A stretch of DNA of 64,000 bases from assembly GCF_020073815.1 (NCBI RefSeq), contig NZ_JAIQZJ010000001.1:558001-622000 (forward strand). Direction: 5' to 3'. The translations under genes were made by a program, and so were the position numbers. The stretch is from Nocardioides mangrovi. GTDB taxonomy: Bacteria > Actinomycetota > Actinomycetes > Propionibacteriales > Nocardioidaceae. Shown piece after piece: positions 53,840 through 62,787 of this stretch (the first letter of the stretch is position 1; each line of letters begins with the position of its first letter). The notes under the pieces were generated by a model. The model made no database searches. It was not told the origin of the DNA and was given only the letters and a program-made list of their open reading frames with translations.

Positions 53840-55498
53840 CTACTTCGCGCCCACGGCCGCGGCCCACGGCGAGGTCATGAAGGAGAAGGTCAGCGTCGAG
53901 CCGGTGACCTTCGAGCCCTCGAAGACCAGCGCGCGGGGCTGGGCGATCGGGATGACCGGCAGCGCGTCGGCGAGCTTCGCCTCGGCGCCGACGACCAGCT
54001 CCGCCCGGGCGTCGTCGTCCTCGGTGCGGTCGGCCTCGGCGAGCGCCTGCTCGACCGCGTCGTCGTGGTAGCCGCTGAAGTTCATGTTGCCGGCGTCGCT
54101 GCCGACCAGGGCGTCGAGGTTCATCGGCTCGGGCAGCTCGATGTAGTTCTTGGTGAGGATCAGGTCGTAGGGCTCGCGCGCGGACGGGTCGGCGAACAGC
54201 GCGCCGTACTGCTGGTTGGGGATGCCGACGAGCTTGATGTCGAGCCCGATCTGCTGCGCCTCCTGCTGCACGACGGTCGCCACCTGCTCGCTCTCGGCGT
54301 CGCCGGCCGGGTAGCCGAAGGTGATCTGCTGGTCCGCGACGCCGGCCTCCGCCAGCAGCTTCGTCGCGGCCTCGGGGTCGGCGTCGGCGACGAAGTCCTG
54401 GTAGGCGTCGTCGTACGTCGACGTGGCATAGCCCCACACGCCCGGACCCGACACCTTGTAGAGCGGGTCGGCGGTGCCGGCGAAGACGGTCTTCGCGATG
54501 CCCGCGCGGTCGATCGCCGTCGACAGCGCCTGGCGGACCTTCGGGTCCGCCGACGGCCCGTCGGCAGCGGTGAAGAGCAGGTCGACGTTGATCGGGGTCG
54601 ATCCCTCCTGGCCGACGTAGAGCGTGCCGGCGCTGGAGTCCTGCAGCTGGTCGGCGAGCGTGCTCGGCAGGCTGAGCGCGCCGTCGATCTTCCCGGACTC
54701 GAGGCCGTTGGCCAGCGCGGCCGGGTCGGTCGGGTAGACGAAGGTGAAGGTCGAGGCGTGCGCGGCGCCGTCCGCGTCCCAGTAGTCGGGGTTCTTCTTC
54801 ATGACCAGCCTGCTGGTGCCGTCGTACGACTGGAACTCGAAGGGCCCGGTGCACATCACCCCGGTCGACGGGCTGCCGAACGCGCGCCCCGCCTTCTCGG
54901 CGAAGGCCTTCTCGACCACGGCCGCGCCGAGGGTGCCGAGCGCCTGCTCGAAGCTGCGGGAGCGCTGCTTCAGGGTCACCGTCACGGTGTCGTCGCCGGT
55001 CGCCTTCACACCGGTCACCTGCGCGAATGCGCCGGAGTAGTTGGAGGCGTACGTCGGGTCGAGGTTGCGGCCGAGGCTGTAGGCGACGTCCTCGGCGGTC
55101 ATCGGCTTGCCGTCCCAGAAGGTCACGTCGGTGCGGATCGTGATGACGTAGTGGGTGTCGTCGGTGTACGCGCCCTTGGTCGCGAGGCCCGGCTCGAGCC
55201 CGTAGTCCGGCGTCACCTTCATCAGCGGCTCGCACATGTTCGGGATCGCGGTCTCCTCCGGGTAGTCCGCGAGGCCGATCGGGTCGAGCGTGATCACCGG
55301 CCGGTAGCCGCCGTACCAGGTGACCGCGTCGAGGTCGCCGCTGGCGGTGCCGGTGGTGAGCTGGTCGGCGCCGATGCTCGACACCGCCGCACCGGAGGGC
55401 GCGGCGCCGTCGCTGTCGGAGCCGGAGCAGGCGGTGCCCCCGAGGGCGAGGACGGCCACGCCGATCGTGGCCGCGATGGTGCGGTTGCGCTGGATCAT
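53840..55498 (-). CDS. solute-binding lipoprotein, family 5
   Basis: This 552-residue extracytoplasmic binding protein is anchored by Cys24 in the lipobox LALGGTAC. Family-5 marks are DVTFWDGKPMTAEDVAYSLGRNLDP, PLKQRSRSF-like TLKQRSRSFEQAL, KNPDYWDADG, DPKVRQALSTAIDRAGI and the C-terminal LPVIPIAQPR. It delivers the substrate to the B/C permease pair; peptides are the commonest substrates, but glycosides, metals or opines are also possible. The start ATG 55498 follows GAGGAG. It is 26 bases downstream of the amidohydrolase gene and probably co-transcribed. Confidence 0.9.
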   Translation of the reverse strand: MIQRNRTIAATIGVAVLALGGTACSGSDSDGAAPSGAAVSSIGADQLTTGTASGDLDAVTWYGGYRPVITLDPIGLADYPEETAIPNMCEPLMKVTPDYGLEPGLATKGAYTDDTHYVITIRTDVTFWDGKPMTAEDVAYSLGRNLDPTYASNYSGAFAQVTGVKATGDDTVTVTLKQRSRSFEQALGTLGAAVVEKAFAEKAGRAFGSPSTGVMCTGPFEFQSYDGTSRLVMKKNPDYWDADGAAHASTFTFVYPTDPAALANGLESGKIDGALSLPSTLADQLQDSSAGTLYVGQEGSTPINVDLLFTAADGPSADPKVRQALSTAIDRAGIAKTVFAGTADPLYKVSGPGVWGYATSTYDDAYQDFVADADPEAATKLLAEAGVADQQITFGYPAGDAESEQVATVVQQEAQQIGLDIKLVGIPNQQYGALFADPSAREPYDLILTKNYIELPEPMNLDALVGSDAGNMNFSGYHDDAVEQALAEADRTEDDDARAELVVGAEAKLADALPVIPIAQPRALVFEGSKVTGSTLTFSFMTSPWAAAVGAK

Positions 55499-55524
55499 CG
55501 GATCTCCTCGGTTGCTGGCGTGAG

Positions 55525-57180
55525 TCAGACGTGGTGGACGAGCTCGCCCGCGACGTACGTGCGGAGGACGGTGGTGCGGCCGGGGTCGCCGCTCTCGAAG
55601 GGGTTGCGGTCGTGGACGACGACGTCGGCCTCGAGGCCGGGCGTCAGGGCGCCGATGCGGTCGTCGAGGCGGGTGACCCAGGCCGAGCCGGCGGTGTACG
55701 CCGCGAGCGCGACGCCGAGCGGGATCCCCTGCTCGGGGCCGAGCGCCGGCGTGCCGGCGGGCGCGAGCGCGTCGGTGCGGGTGACGGCGGTGTGGATCGC
55801 CGGCCACGGGTCGGGGGTGCTCACCGGCCAGTCGCTGCCCATGACGAGGGTCGCGCCGTCGCGGTGCAGCCCGCCGAAGGGGTACTGCTGGCCGGTCCGC
55901 TCGGGACCGAGCACCGGGATGGTCAGGTCGTCCATCTGCGGCTCGTGGCAGGCCCACAGGGCCTGGGCGTTCGCGGCCACCTCGAGCGCGCGGAAGCGGG
56001 GCAGGTCGTCGGGGTGCACGACCTGGAGGTGGGCGAGGTGGTGGCGCCGGTCCGCGGTGCCGTTGGCGGCACGCGCCGCGGCGACGGCGTCGAGGACGTC
56101 GCGCACCGCCCGGTCCCCCAGGGCGTGGAAGTGCACACCGAAGCCGGCGGCGTCGAGGGCGGTGACGGCCTCGCGCAGCAGTGCGGGCTCGAGGAAGCTG
56201 ATGCCGGAGTTGTCGCCGTGGCCGCCGCACCGGTCGTGGTAGGGCTCGAGCATCGCGGCGGTGCCGGTCTCGATGACGCCGTCCTGCATGACCTTGACGT
56301 GCGGGAGCGTGTAGCGACCGCCGCCGGGCACGGTCGCGGCCGCCTGCTCGGCCTCCGTGCGTCGGGCCACCAGCCGGGCGACCTGGGCGGCGACGTCGTG
56401 GTCGCTGCGCTCCCACCAGAGCGCTCCGGCCACGCGGGCGGTCAGCCAGCCCTCGGCCTGCGCGGCCAGGTAGGCGCGGTGCAGCGAGTCCTCCGCGAGG
56501 TGGTGGACCATCGCGTCCTGCCACCCGGTGATGCCGAGCGAGTGCAGGTGGGCCTGCGCCTCGCGCAGGCCGGCAGCGTGGTCGGCGGCGGTGTCGGCCG
56601 GGACCAGGCGCTCCACCAGGGCCATCGCGCCCTCGTGCAGCAGGCCGGTCGGGTGGCCGGCAGCGTCCCGCTCGATCCGCCCGTCCTCGGGGTCCGGCGT
56701 CGAGCGGTCGATCCCGGCCAGGTCCAGCGCCCGGGTGTTGACCCAGGCCGAGTGGTGGTCGCGGTTGGGCAGGTAGACCGGGCGGTCGGGCACGAGCTCG
56801 TCCAGCAAGGCCCGGTCGGGGGTGCCGCCCGGGAAGGCGGCCATCGACCAGCCGCCGCCGAGGATCCAGGGCGCGTCGGTGCGGGCGGCGTACGACGCGA
56901 CCGCGGCGGCGTACTCCTCCGCGGTCTCGCCGGCGGTGAGGTCGCAGCGGACCCGCTCCAGGCCGCCCTGCACCGGGTGCACGTGGGCGTCGACGAAGCC
57001 GGGGGTCACCAGCCGGCCCGCGAGGTCGACGACCTCGTCGGCTCCGGCGAGGAAGGGCCGCACCTCCGCCTCACCGCCGACCGCGACGATCCGGTCGCCG
57101 CGGATCACCAGCGCGCTCGCCCAGGTGGCGGCCCGGTCGGCGCGGAACACGGCGGCGTTGCGGAGCACGGTGGTCTGCAT
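55525..57180 (-). CDS. YtcJ-like amidohydrolase
   Basis: This 551-residue amidohydrolase of the Amidohydro_3/YtcJ group has the metal pair HxH in VTPGFVDAHVHPVQGGL. Barrel residues lie in LPHVKVMQDGVIETGTAAM, GVHFHALGDRAV and HHLAHLQVVHPDD, and the catalytic Asp is in MGSDWPVSTPDPW. The composite beta domain closes with GLEADVVVHDRNPFE. It should cleave an amide, urea or related C-N bond of a small molecule in the cytoplasm, since no signal peptide is present. It leads the operon with the ABC importer, so the importer probably supplies its substrate. The start is ATG 57180. The double palindrome at 57211-57235 lies just upstream. Confidence 0.88.
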   Translation of the reverse strand: MQTTVLRNAAVFRADRAATWASALVIRGDRIVAVGGEAEVRPFLAGADEVVDLAGRLVTPGFVDAHVHPVQGGLERVRCDLTAGETAEEYAAAVASYAARTDAPWILGGGWSMAAFPGGTPDRALLDELVPDRPVYLPNRDHHSAWVNTRALDLAGIDRSTPDPEDGRIERDAAGHPTGLLHEGAMALVERLVPADTAADHAAGLREAQAHLHSLGITGWQDAMVHHLAEDSLHRAYLAAQAEGWLTARVAGALWWERSDHDVAAQVARLVARRTEAEQAAATVPGGGRYTLPHVKVMQDGVIETGTAAMLEPYHDRCGGHGDNSGISFLEPALLREAVTALDAAGFGVHFHALGDRAVRDVLDAVAAARAANGTADRRHHLAHLQVVHPDDLPRFRALEVAANAQALWACHEPQMDDLTIPVLGPERTGQQYPFGGLHRDGATLVMGSDWPVSTPDPWPAIHTAVTRTDALAPAGTPALGPEQGIPLGVALAAYTAGSAWVTRLDDRIGALTPGLEADVVVHDRNPFESGDPGRTTVLRTYVAGELVHHV

Positions 57181-57210
57181 GGCGAGAAGGAAACCCCGCG
57201 ACCGAGTTGC

Positions 57211-57235
57211 TTGTCAACAGTGTTGACAACACTGT
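57211..57235. promoter_or_regulatory. double overlapping TetR operator
   Basis: Two perfect 19-bp palindromes overlap with a 6-base shift: TTGTCAACAGTGTTGACAA (57211-57229) and ACAGTGTTGACAACACTGT (57217-57235). They lie between the divergent amidohydrolase-ABC operon and the TetR gene. TTGACA at 57223-57228, inside them, can serve as -35 for the TetR gene. The design fits two TetR dimers bound on opposite faces, as in QacR-type operators. Confidence 0.75.
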
Positions 57236-57269
57236 TTCACCGGGCTGGATCCGTGAGAGGGTGTCCTCC

Positions 57270-57962
57270 GTGCCCGAGACGAAGAAGACCCGCAAGCGCC
57301 CCGGACGCCAGCCCGGCACCACCCTGACCCGGGAGGCGATCCTCGACCGGGCGCTCGAGCTGGTGGAGCGGGACGGGGTCGCGGCGCTGAGCATGCGGCG
57401 GCTGGGCGAGGAGCTCGGCGTCGACGCGACCGCGTTCTACCGGCACTTCCGCGACAAGGACGCGCTCGTCCTCGCGGCCTACGACCGGGTCACCGACGAG
57501 CTCGCCGACCTGGTCCGCGAGCTCGACCCCTCCCTTCCGTGGCGGACCCGGCTGGAGCGGCTCGCCGAGGCCGGCTGGGCGCTGTCGGAGCGCTACCCTG
57601 CGATGTACAGCCTGGGCTGGGCCCGGATCACCGGCGGTCCGGCCGAGCGGGAGATCGTCGAGTTCATCCTCGGCACCCTGGCCTCGACCGGGCTCGCCGC
57701 CGACCGGGCCGTCCTCTACTACCGCACGTTCGCGGACCTCACCCTGAGCCTCTCCGGGATGCGGGCCACGGTCGCCGCCCTCGACCCGGCGCTGCGGGAG
57801 AAGGACGCCAACGCCTGGACCAACATCTACGCCGCGCTCCCCCAGTCGGAGTACCCCGCCGCCATCGCCCACGCGGCGGAGCTCCAGCGGGTCACCGAGA
57901 CCGAGATCTACGAGCTCGCCATCCAGGCGCTGCTCGACCGCGTCGAGCGCGAGATCGGCTGA
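57270..57962 (+). CDS. TetR family regulator of the amidohydrolase-ABC operon
   Basis: This 230-residue TetR regulator has a basic arm (KKTRKRPGRQPG) and a helix-turn-helix at about 22-65 (AILDRALELVERDGVAALSM, RRLGEELGVDATAFYRHFRDK). A TetR_C_1-like ligand domain follows, with LERLAEAGWALSERYPAMYSLG and YYRTFADLTLSLSGMR. It is divergent from the amidohydrolase and its double operator lies between the two, so it most likely represses that operon until the imported compound or a metabolite binds. Starts GTG 57270 and GTG 57261 are both possible. A hairpin follows the stop. Confidence 0.9.
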   Translation: MPETKKTRKRPGRQPGTTLTREAILDRALELVERDGVAALSMRRLGEELGVDATAFYRHFRDKDALVLAAYDRVTDELADLVRELDPSLPWRTRLERLAEAGWALSERYPAMYSLGWARITGGPAEREIVEFILGTLASTGLAADRAVLYYRTFADLTLSLSGMRATVAALDPALREKDANAWTNIYAALPQSEYPAAIAHAAELQRVTETEIYELAIQALLDRVEREIG

Positions 57963-57975
57963 GCCACCGGCCGAA

Positions 57976-57995
57976 ACCACCCGCCCGCGGGTGGT
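57976..57995 (+). terminator. hairpin after TetR gene
   Basis: Perfect 7-bp arms ACCACCC and GGGTGGT enclose 6 bases, 13 bases after the TetR stop. There is no T-tract, so its strength as a terminator is uncertain. Confidence 0.5.
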
Positions 57996-58055
57996 GCCGT
58001 CCACCCCTGCCCGTCACTACGGTCCGCTCGTCGGCACGAGGAGACGGGGCGCGCG

Positions 58056-58484
58056 ATGACGGGGAGCAGGCGGTGGGCACGGTGCGCTGCCTCTGTCGCC
58101 GCCCTGGTGGTCGTGGGCAGCGGCTGCGACCAGGCCAGCGTCGACCGGGCCGACGACCTGTGCGTGCAGTACGACGAGCTCAGCAGCAAGGTCGACACCC
58201 TCGCCGAGGCCGACCCGGAGACGGCGACCCTCGACGAGCTGCGCACCCAGGTGGACGACGTGCAGGAGCAGCTGGACGCGTTCCAGGCGACGGCCGAGGG
58301 CCGGCTCGACACGGCGGTGTCGACGCTGCGGGCGGCGGTCGACGACCTCGCGCAGACGCTGATCGCGGCGGGCGAGGACGCCGCCGCCGCGGCCCAGCCG
58401 TTGGTCGAGGACGCCCTCGACACGATCGGTGAGGCGTGGGGGTCGCTGGAGAAGGTGGCCGATGTCAGGTGCGGGGAGGCGTGA
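58056..58484 (+). CDS. helical lipoprotein, unknown function
   Basis: This 142-residue predicted lipoprotein has a lipobox VVGSGC with lipidated Cys24. The mature part is almost wholly helical and rich in Asp, Glu, Ala and Leu, with heptad-like spacing (ELRTQVDDVQEQLDAFQATA, DTAVSTLRAAVDDLAQTL), so a coiled-coil rod is likely. Two more Cys (in DLCVQYDEL and VADVRCGEA) near both ends could pair. I recognise no family. The start ATG 58056 follows GAGGAG, and its TGA stop overlaps the ATG of the transporter gene by one base, so it is the first gene of that operon. Confidence 0.75.
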   Translation: MTGSRRWARCAASVAALVVVGSGCDQASVDRADDLCVQYDELSSKVDTLAEADPETATLDELRTQVDDVQEQLDAFQATAEGRLDTAVSTLRAAVDDLAQTLIAAGEDAAAAAQPLVEDALDTIGEAWGSLEKVADVRCGEA

Positions 58485-59854
58485 TGAGCGCGGACGACGT
58501 GAAGCTGGTGCTCGAGGCCCTCGTGGTGCTCGGGTGCATCGTGATGGGCACCCGCGCCGGCGGCGTCGGGGTCGGCCTCTGGGGCGGCCTCGGGACCGCG
58601 GTCCTGGTCTTCGTCTTCGGCGAGCCACCCGGTGAGCCACCGGCCGCCGCGATGGCGATCATCCTCGCCGTCGTCACCGCCGCCGCGCTGATGCAGGCGG
58701 CGGGCGGCATCGACTGGATGGTCGCGATGGCCGCGCGGGTCATCGAGAAGCGGCCGCACCAGATCACCCTGATCGCACCGCTCACGGCCTTCGTGTTCTC
58801 GATCGGGGCCGGTACGAGCAACATCATCTATCCCCTGCTGCCGGTCATCTACGACGTCTCCTACCGCAACCACATCCGCCCGTCGCGGCCGCTGACGGTG
58901 ACCGTCGTCCAGTCCGGCATGGCGCTCGCGGCCTCGCCGGTCTCGGCCGCGATGGCGGCGATGCTGACGCTGACCGACGTGGCGCCGTACGACCTCGGGC
59001 TGACGGAGATCCTGGCGATCACCCTCCCGGCCTGCGTCGTCGGCATCATCGCGACGTCGCTGGTCGTCAACCGGATGTGGCCCGACCTCGACAACGACCC
59101 GGAGGTCCAGCAGCGGATCGCGTCCGGCGAGCTCGCGGCGCCGGGACAGCAGGCGGGCGACGGCGCCGGGTCGGCCACGGCCGGGCTCACCTACACCGCC
59201 GCGGGACGCAACTCGGCCCTCGCCTTCTTCGCCGGCGTGCTGGTGATCGTGCTGCTCGGGCTCTTCCCGGACCTGCGCCCCGCCTTCAAGGTCGAGGGCG
59301 AGGGCATGGTCTCGATCGACATGACCACGACGATCGTGATGGTGATGTTCACCGTCGGCGTCGCGATCCTCTTCCTCGGCCGCCCGCCGGTCTCCGAGGT
59401 CCCGGACCAGTCGGTGTTCAAGGCCGGCATGATCTCCGCGATCGCGCTCTTCGGGATCGCCTGGCTCACCGCGACCTTCATCTCCGCCCACGAGGAGCAG
59501 ATCATCAGCACGATCGGCGGCTGGGTCACCGACTGGAAGGTGCTCTTCGCGCTGGCCGTCTTCCTGGTCGCCGCCCTGACCACCAGCCAGTCCACGGCGA
59601 CGCGGACGATCGTGCCGATCGGCCTGGCCGCCGGGCTCTCCCCCGGCCTGGTCACCGGCATGTGGGCCGGTGCGCTGAGCGGCGTCTACACGCTGCCGGC
59701 CAACGGCACCCAGATCGCGGCCGCCAACTTCGACCACAGCGGCACCACCAAGCTGGGCACCAAGCTCATCGACCACAGCTTCTTCGTCCCGATGCTGATC
59801 ATGACCGTCGTGACCGTCGCCGTCGGCGCGGGCATCGGCGCGATCGTCGCCTGA
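58484..59854 (+). CDS. anaerobic C4-dicarboxylate transporter family (DcuA/DcuB)
   Basis: This 456-residue membrane carrier has about 10-12 helices. It matches Dcu proteins throughout the first half: GTRAGGVGVGLWGGLGTAVLVFVF, MQAAGGIDWMVAMAARVI, IGAGTSNIIYPLLPVIYDVS and NHIRPSRPLTVTVVQSGMALAASPVSAAMAAM. In enterobacteria DcuA/B exchange fumarate or aspartate for succinate. Whether this member takes C4-dicarboxylates is an inference. A loop at about residues 225-245 is rich in Gly and Ala. The start is ATG 58484. Its coupling to a lipoprotein and an M20 peptidase is unusual for the family. Confidence 0.88.
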   Translation: MSADDVKLVLEALVVLGCIVMGTRAGGVGVGLWGGLGTAVLVFVFGEPPGEPPAAAMAIILAVVTAAALMQAAGGIDWMVAMAARVIEKRPHQITLIAPLTAFVFSIGAGTSNIIYPLLPVIYDVSYRNHIRPSRPLTVTVVQSGMALAASPVSAAMAAMLTLTDVAPYDLGLTEILAITLPACVVGIIATSLVVNRMWPDLDNDPEVQQRIASGELAAPGQQAGDGAGSATAGLTYTAAGRNSALAFFAGVLVIVLLGLFPDLRPAFKVEGEGMVSIDMTTTIVMVMFTVGVAILFLGRPPVSEVPDQSVFKAGMISAIALFGIAWLTATFISAHEEQIISTIGGWVTDWKVLFALAVFLVAALTTSQSTATRTIVPIGLAAGLSPGLVTGMWAGALSGVYTLPANGTQIAAANFDHSGTTKLGTKLIDHSFFVPMLIMTVVTVAVGAGIGAIVA

Positions 59855-59887
59855 CCCGCTACTCCAGCCCGTCACCAGGAGCCCACC

Positions 59888-61243
59888 ATGGACCTGACCG
59901 AGATCCAGGGCCGGACCAGCGCCCTGATGCCGTCCCTCCTCGACCAGCTCGAGCAGCTGGTCGCCATCCCCTCGGTCGCCTTCCCGGGCTACCCGGCCGA
60001 GCCGGTGCACCAGATGGCCGCGACCACCCTCGAGCTCTTCCGCGCGGTCGGCTTCGCCGACGCCCGGCTGATGGAGGTGCCGACCGGCTACCCGCCGATC
60101 TACGCCGAGCTCCCCGGGCCGGCCGGCTCGCCGACGGTGCTGCTCTACGCCCACTACGACGTCCAGCCGGCACCCGAGGACCAGGGCTGGACCTCCGACC
60201 CCTGGGTCGCGACGCGCAAGGAGGACGGCCGCGTCTACGGCCGCGGCGCCGCGGACGACAAGGGCGGCCTGGCCTGCCACCTGGGCACGATGCAGGTCTT
60301 CGACGGTCGGCCGCCGTGCACCGTGAAGCTGGTGCTCGAGGGCATGGAGGAGACGGAGAGCAACCTCGAGGCCTTCGTCGTCGCGCACCCCGAGCTCTTC
60401 CAGTGCGACGTCTTCGTGGTCTGCGACATGGGCAACCTGGCCGCCGGCGAGCCGGTGCTCACCACGGCCCTGCGCGGGGACGTCGCTTGCGTCGTCACGG
60501 TGCGCACGCTCGAGCACCCGCTGCACTCCGGCGTCTTCGGCGGGCCCGCGCCGGACGCGATGATGGCGCTGGCGCGCCTGCTCGCCACCCTGCACGACGA
60601 CCAGGGCGACGTGGCCGTCGCCGGCGTCTCGACCGGCGAGTGGACCGGCGCCGACCTCAGCGCCGAGGACTTCGAGGCGAGCGCCGACCTGGTGGACGGC
60701 GTCCGCCTCAGCGGGACCGGGCCTGTCGGCAGCCGCTTGTGGTCCCGGCCGTCGGTCTCCGCCATCGGCATCGACATGACCAGCATCGCCGGCTCCTCCA
60801 ACGTGCTCGTCCCGGAGGCCAGCGCCAAGCTGTCGATGCGGATCGTCCCCGGCTCCGACCCGGTCCAGGAGCTCGACGCGCTCGTCCACCACCTCGAGAC
60901 GCACGCGCCGTACGGCGCCCAGGTGGAGGTACGGCGCACCAAGGAGGCACCGCCCTTCCGCTGCGCCACCGACGGCCCGGGGTACGACGCCGCCCGCGCC
61001 GCGCTCGCGGAGGCGTACGGCGCACCGGCGGGCGAGGCCGGCTCGGGCGGCTCGATCCCCCTGCTGCGCACCCTCCAGGAGACCTGCCCGGGCGCCGAGT
61101 TCGTGCTGTGGGGTCCGGAGGACGTCGCGAAGTCACGGATCCACGCCTCCGACGAGAGCGTCGACCCCGACGAGATCGAGCGGATGGTGGTCGCGCAGGC
61201 CCGGCTGCTGGTCCACCTCGCCGAGCGAGCAGCGGCCCGATGA
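59888..61243 (+). CDS. M20 family dipeptidase
   Basis: This 451-residue cytoplasmic zinc dipeptidase is of the CNDP/PepV type. Metal ligands are H89 and bridging D123 (YAHYDVQP, RGAADDKGG), and the catalytic Glu pair is E154/E155 (EGMEETES). The lid domain contains HPLHSGVFGGPAPDAM and SIAGSSNVLVPEASAKLSMRI. The C-terminal metal His lies in SRIHASDESV. Family members cleave dipeptides or N-acyl amino acids. The start is ATG 59888, 33 bases behind the transporter. Its stop overlaps the next gene as ATGA. No signal peptide is seen, so substrates must be imported. Confidence 0.9.
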   Translation: MDLTEIQGRTSALMPSLLDQLEQLVAIPSVAFPGYPAEPVHQMAATTLELFRAVGFADARLMEVPTGYPPIYAELPGPAGSPTVLLYAHYDVQPAPEDQGWTSDPWVATRKEDGRVYGRGAADDKGGLACHLGTMQVFDGRPPCTVKLVLEGMEETESNLEAFVVAHPELFQCDVFVVCDMGNLAAGEPVLTTALRGDVACVVTVRTLEHPLHSGVFGGPAPDAMMALARLLATLHDDQGDVAVAGVSTGEWTGADLSAEDFEASADLVDGVRLSGTGPVGSRLWSRPSVSAIGIDMTSIAGSSNVLVPEASAKLSMRIVPGSDPVQELDALVHHLETHAPYGAQVEVRRTKEAPPFRCATDGPGYDAARAALAEAYGAPAGEAGSGGSIPLLRTLQETCPGAEFVLWGPEDVAKSRIHASDESVDPDEIERMVVAQARLLVHLAERAAAR

Positions 61244-62724
61244 CCACCGAGCGCCGGGGCGGGGTGCTCCTGGCGACCTGCATCTCGACGCTCGTGGTCA
61301 ACGCCAACACCTCCGCGGTCGCGATCCTGCTGCCGGCGATCAGCAGCGACACCGGCATGGACGTCGAGACCCTGCAGTGGGCGGTGACCGGCTACTCGCT
61401 CGTCGGCGCCGCGGTGATCATCACCTCGGGCTCCCTCGGCGACGTCTTCGGTCGCCGGCGTGTCTTCCAGGGTGGCCTGCTGCTCTTCGTGGCCTCGTGC
61501 GTGCTCATCGCGCTGTCCGACACGGGCGAGGTGGTCATCGCGGGCCGGATGATCCAGGGCGCGTCGGGCGCGACGATCCTGGCCTGCGGGCTGAGCCTGC
61601 TGACGATCGCGTTCGAGGGCAAGGCGCAGGTGCGGGCGGTGTCCTACTGGGGCGCCGCGGCCGCGGTCGGGGCCGCGGCGGGACCCCTGGTCGGCGGTGT
61701 GCTCGTGGACCTCACCGGCTGGCAGGGACTCTTCTGGATCGACGCGGGCATCGCCGTCGGCTGCATGGTGCTCACCGTGGCCACGGTCGCGGAGTCGCGC
61801 GACCCCGACCGGCCGCGCTCCGTCGACTACGCCGGCAGCCTGCTCGTCGCGCTGACCCTCGGTCCGGTCATCCTCGCGCTCAGCAAGGGCAGCGACTGGG
61901 GCTGGGCGTCGGTCGCGACCATCGGTTGCCTGCTCGTGGCGGTCGCCGCCGGGGTGGCCTTCGTGGCCGTCGAGCGGCGGGTGAGCGTGCCGCTGCTCGA
62001 CCTGGGCCTGCTCCGCAACCGGGTCCTCGTGGGCGCCACGATCGCGATCCTCATCGGCGCCGGGACGATCAACGCCCTCATGTACGTGCTGAGCCTCTAC
62101 TTCCAGGATCCCGACGCCCTCGACTTCAGCCCGCTCGAGGCCGGCCTCGCGACGCTGCCGGCCACCGTCGGCCTGGTCGTCTCGGCCCCGCTGGTGCCGA
62201 GGCTCGCCGCCCGCTTCGGCGGCCGCCAGGTGGTGGGCCTCGGGTTCCTGGTCACCACCGTCGGCTTCGCCTGGATCGGCCTCGCCGACGCGAGCTGGCG
62301 CTACGGCGCGTTCTTCCTCCCGCTGATCGCCGCCGCCGTCGGCATGGGGCTCTCCAACGGGCCGTCCTCGGCCGCCTCCACCGCCGCGGTGCCCGCGTCC
62401 CAGGTCGGCGAGGCCTCGGGGGTCTCGAACATGGCCCGGTACGTCGGCGCGGCGGTGGCGACCGCCCTGGCCGCCACCCTCTACAGCTCGGTGACCAGCG
62501 GCCAGGTGGCAGACGGCGCGGCCCGGGCCGACGCCCTCGCCGACGGGCTGGGGACGACGGCCTGGGTGATGGCCGCGATCAGCGCCGTCGGGGTCGTGAT
62601 GGCCGTGCTGATGGGCCGGCACCGCCAGCCCGCCGGCACCCTCGCGGACTCCGCCGCCGCTGCGGCCTCGGTCAGCCACACGCTGCCGACGTCGGCGACG
62701 CCGGCACCCTCAGCCACCCCGTGA
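61240..62724 (+). CDS. DHA2-like MFS transporter
   Basis: This 494-residue protein has about 14 membrane helices. Helix 1 carries NANTSAVAILLPAISSDTG, the A-motif is GSLGDVFGRRRVFQGG, and motif C is in AAVGAAAGPLVGGVLVDLTG. The last 30 residues are a Ser/Thr/Pro/Ala-rich tail without a helix. Family members usually export drugs or metabolites. Here the ATG overlaps the peptidase stop by 4 bases, so it is part of the lipoprotein-Dcu-M20 operon and may export a product. It is the last gene of that operon. Confidence 0.87.
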   Translation: MTTERRGGVLLATCISTLVVNANTSAVAILLPAISSDTGMDVETLQWAVTGYSLVGAAVIITSGSLGDVFGRRRVFQGGLLLFVASCVLIALSDTGEVVIAGRMIQGASGATILACGLSLLTIAFEGKAQVRAVSYWGAAAAVGAAAGPLVGGVLVDLTGWQGLFWIDAGIAVGCMVLTVATVAESRDPDRPRSVDYAGSLLVALTLGPVILALSKGSDWGWASVATIGCLLVAVAAGVAFVAVERRVSVPLLDLGLLRNRVLVGATIAILIGAGTINALMYVLSLYFQDPDALDFSPLEAGLATLPATVGLVVSAPLVPRLAARFGGRQVVGLGFLVTTVGFAWIGLADASWRYGAFFLPLIAAAVGMGLSNGPSSAASTAAVPASQVGEASGVSNMARYVGAAVATALAATLYSSVTSGQVADGAARADALADGLGTTAWVMAAISAVGVVMAVLMGRHRQPAGTLADSAAAAASVSHTLPTSATPAPSATP

Positions 62725-62787
62725 GGGGTGGTGTCGCGCCACCCGCGTCGGTGCGAGCGTCGGGACGTGTCCGGAAAGGAGTACGTC

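Noticed and set aside
53138..56242. 1034-residue open frame on the plus strand
   Set aside because: It runs antisense across permease, binding-protein and amidohydrolase genes, all with clear motifs. Long antisense frames are expected at this GC content.
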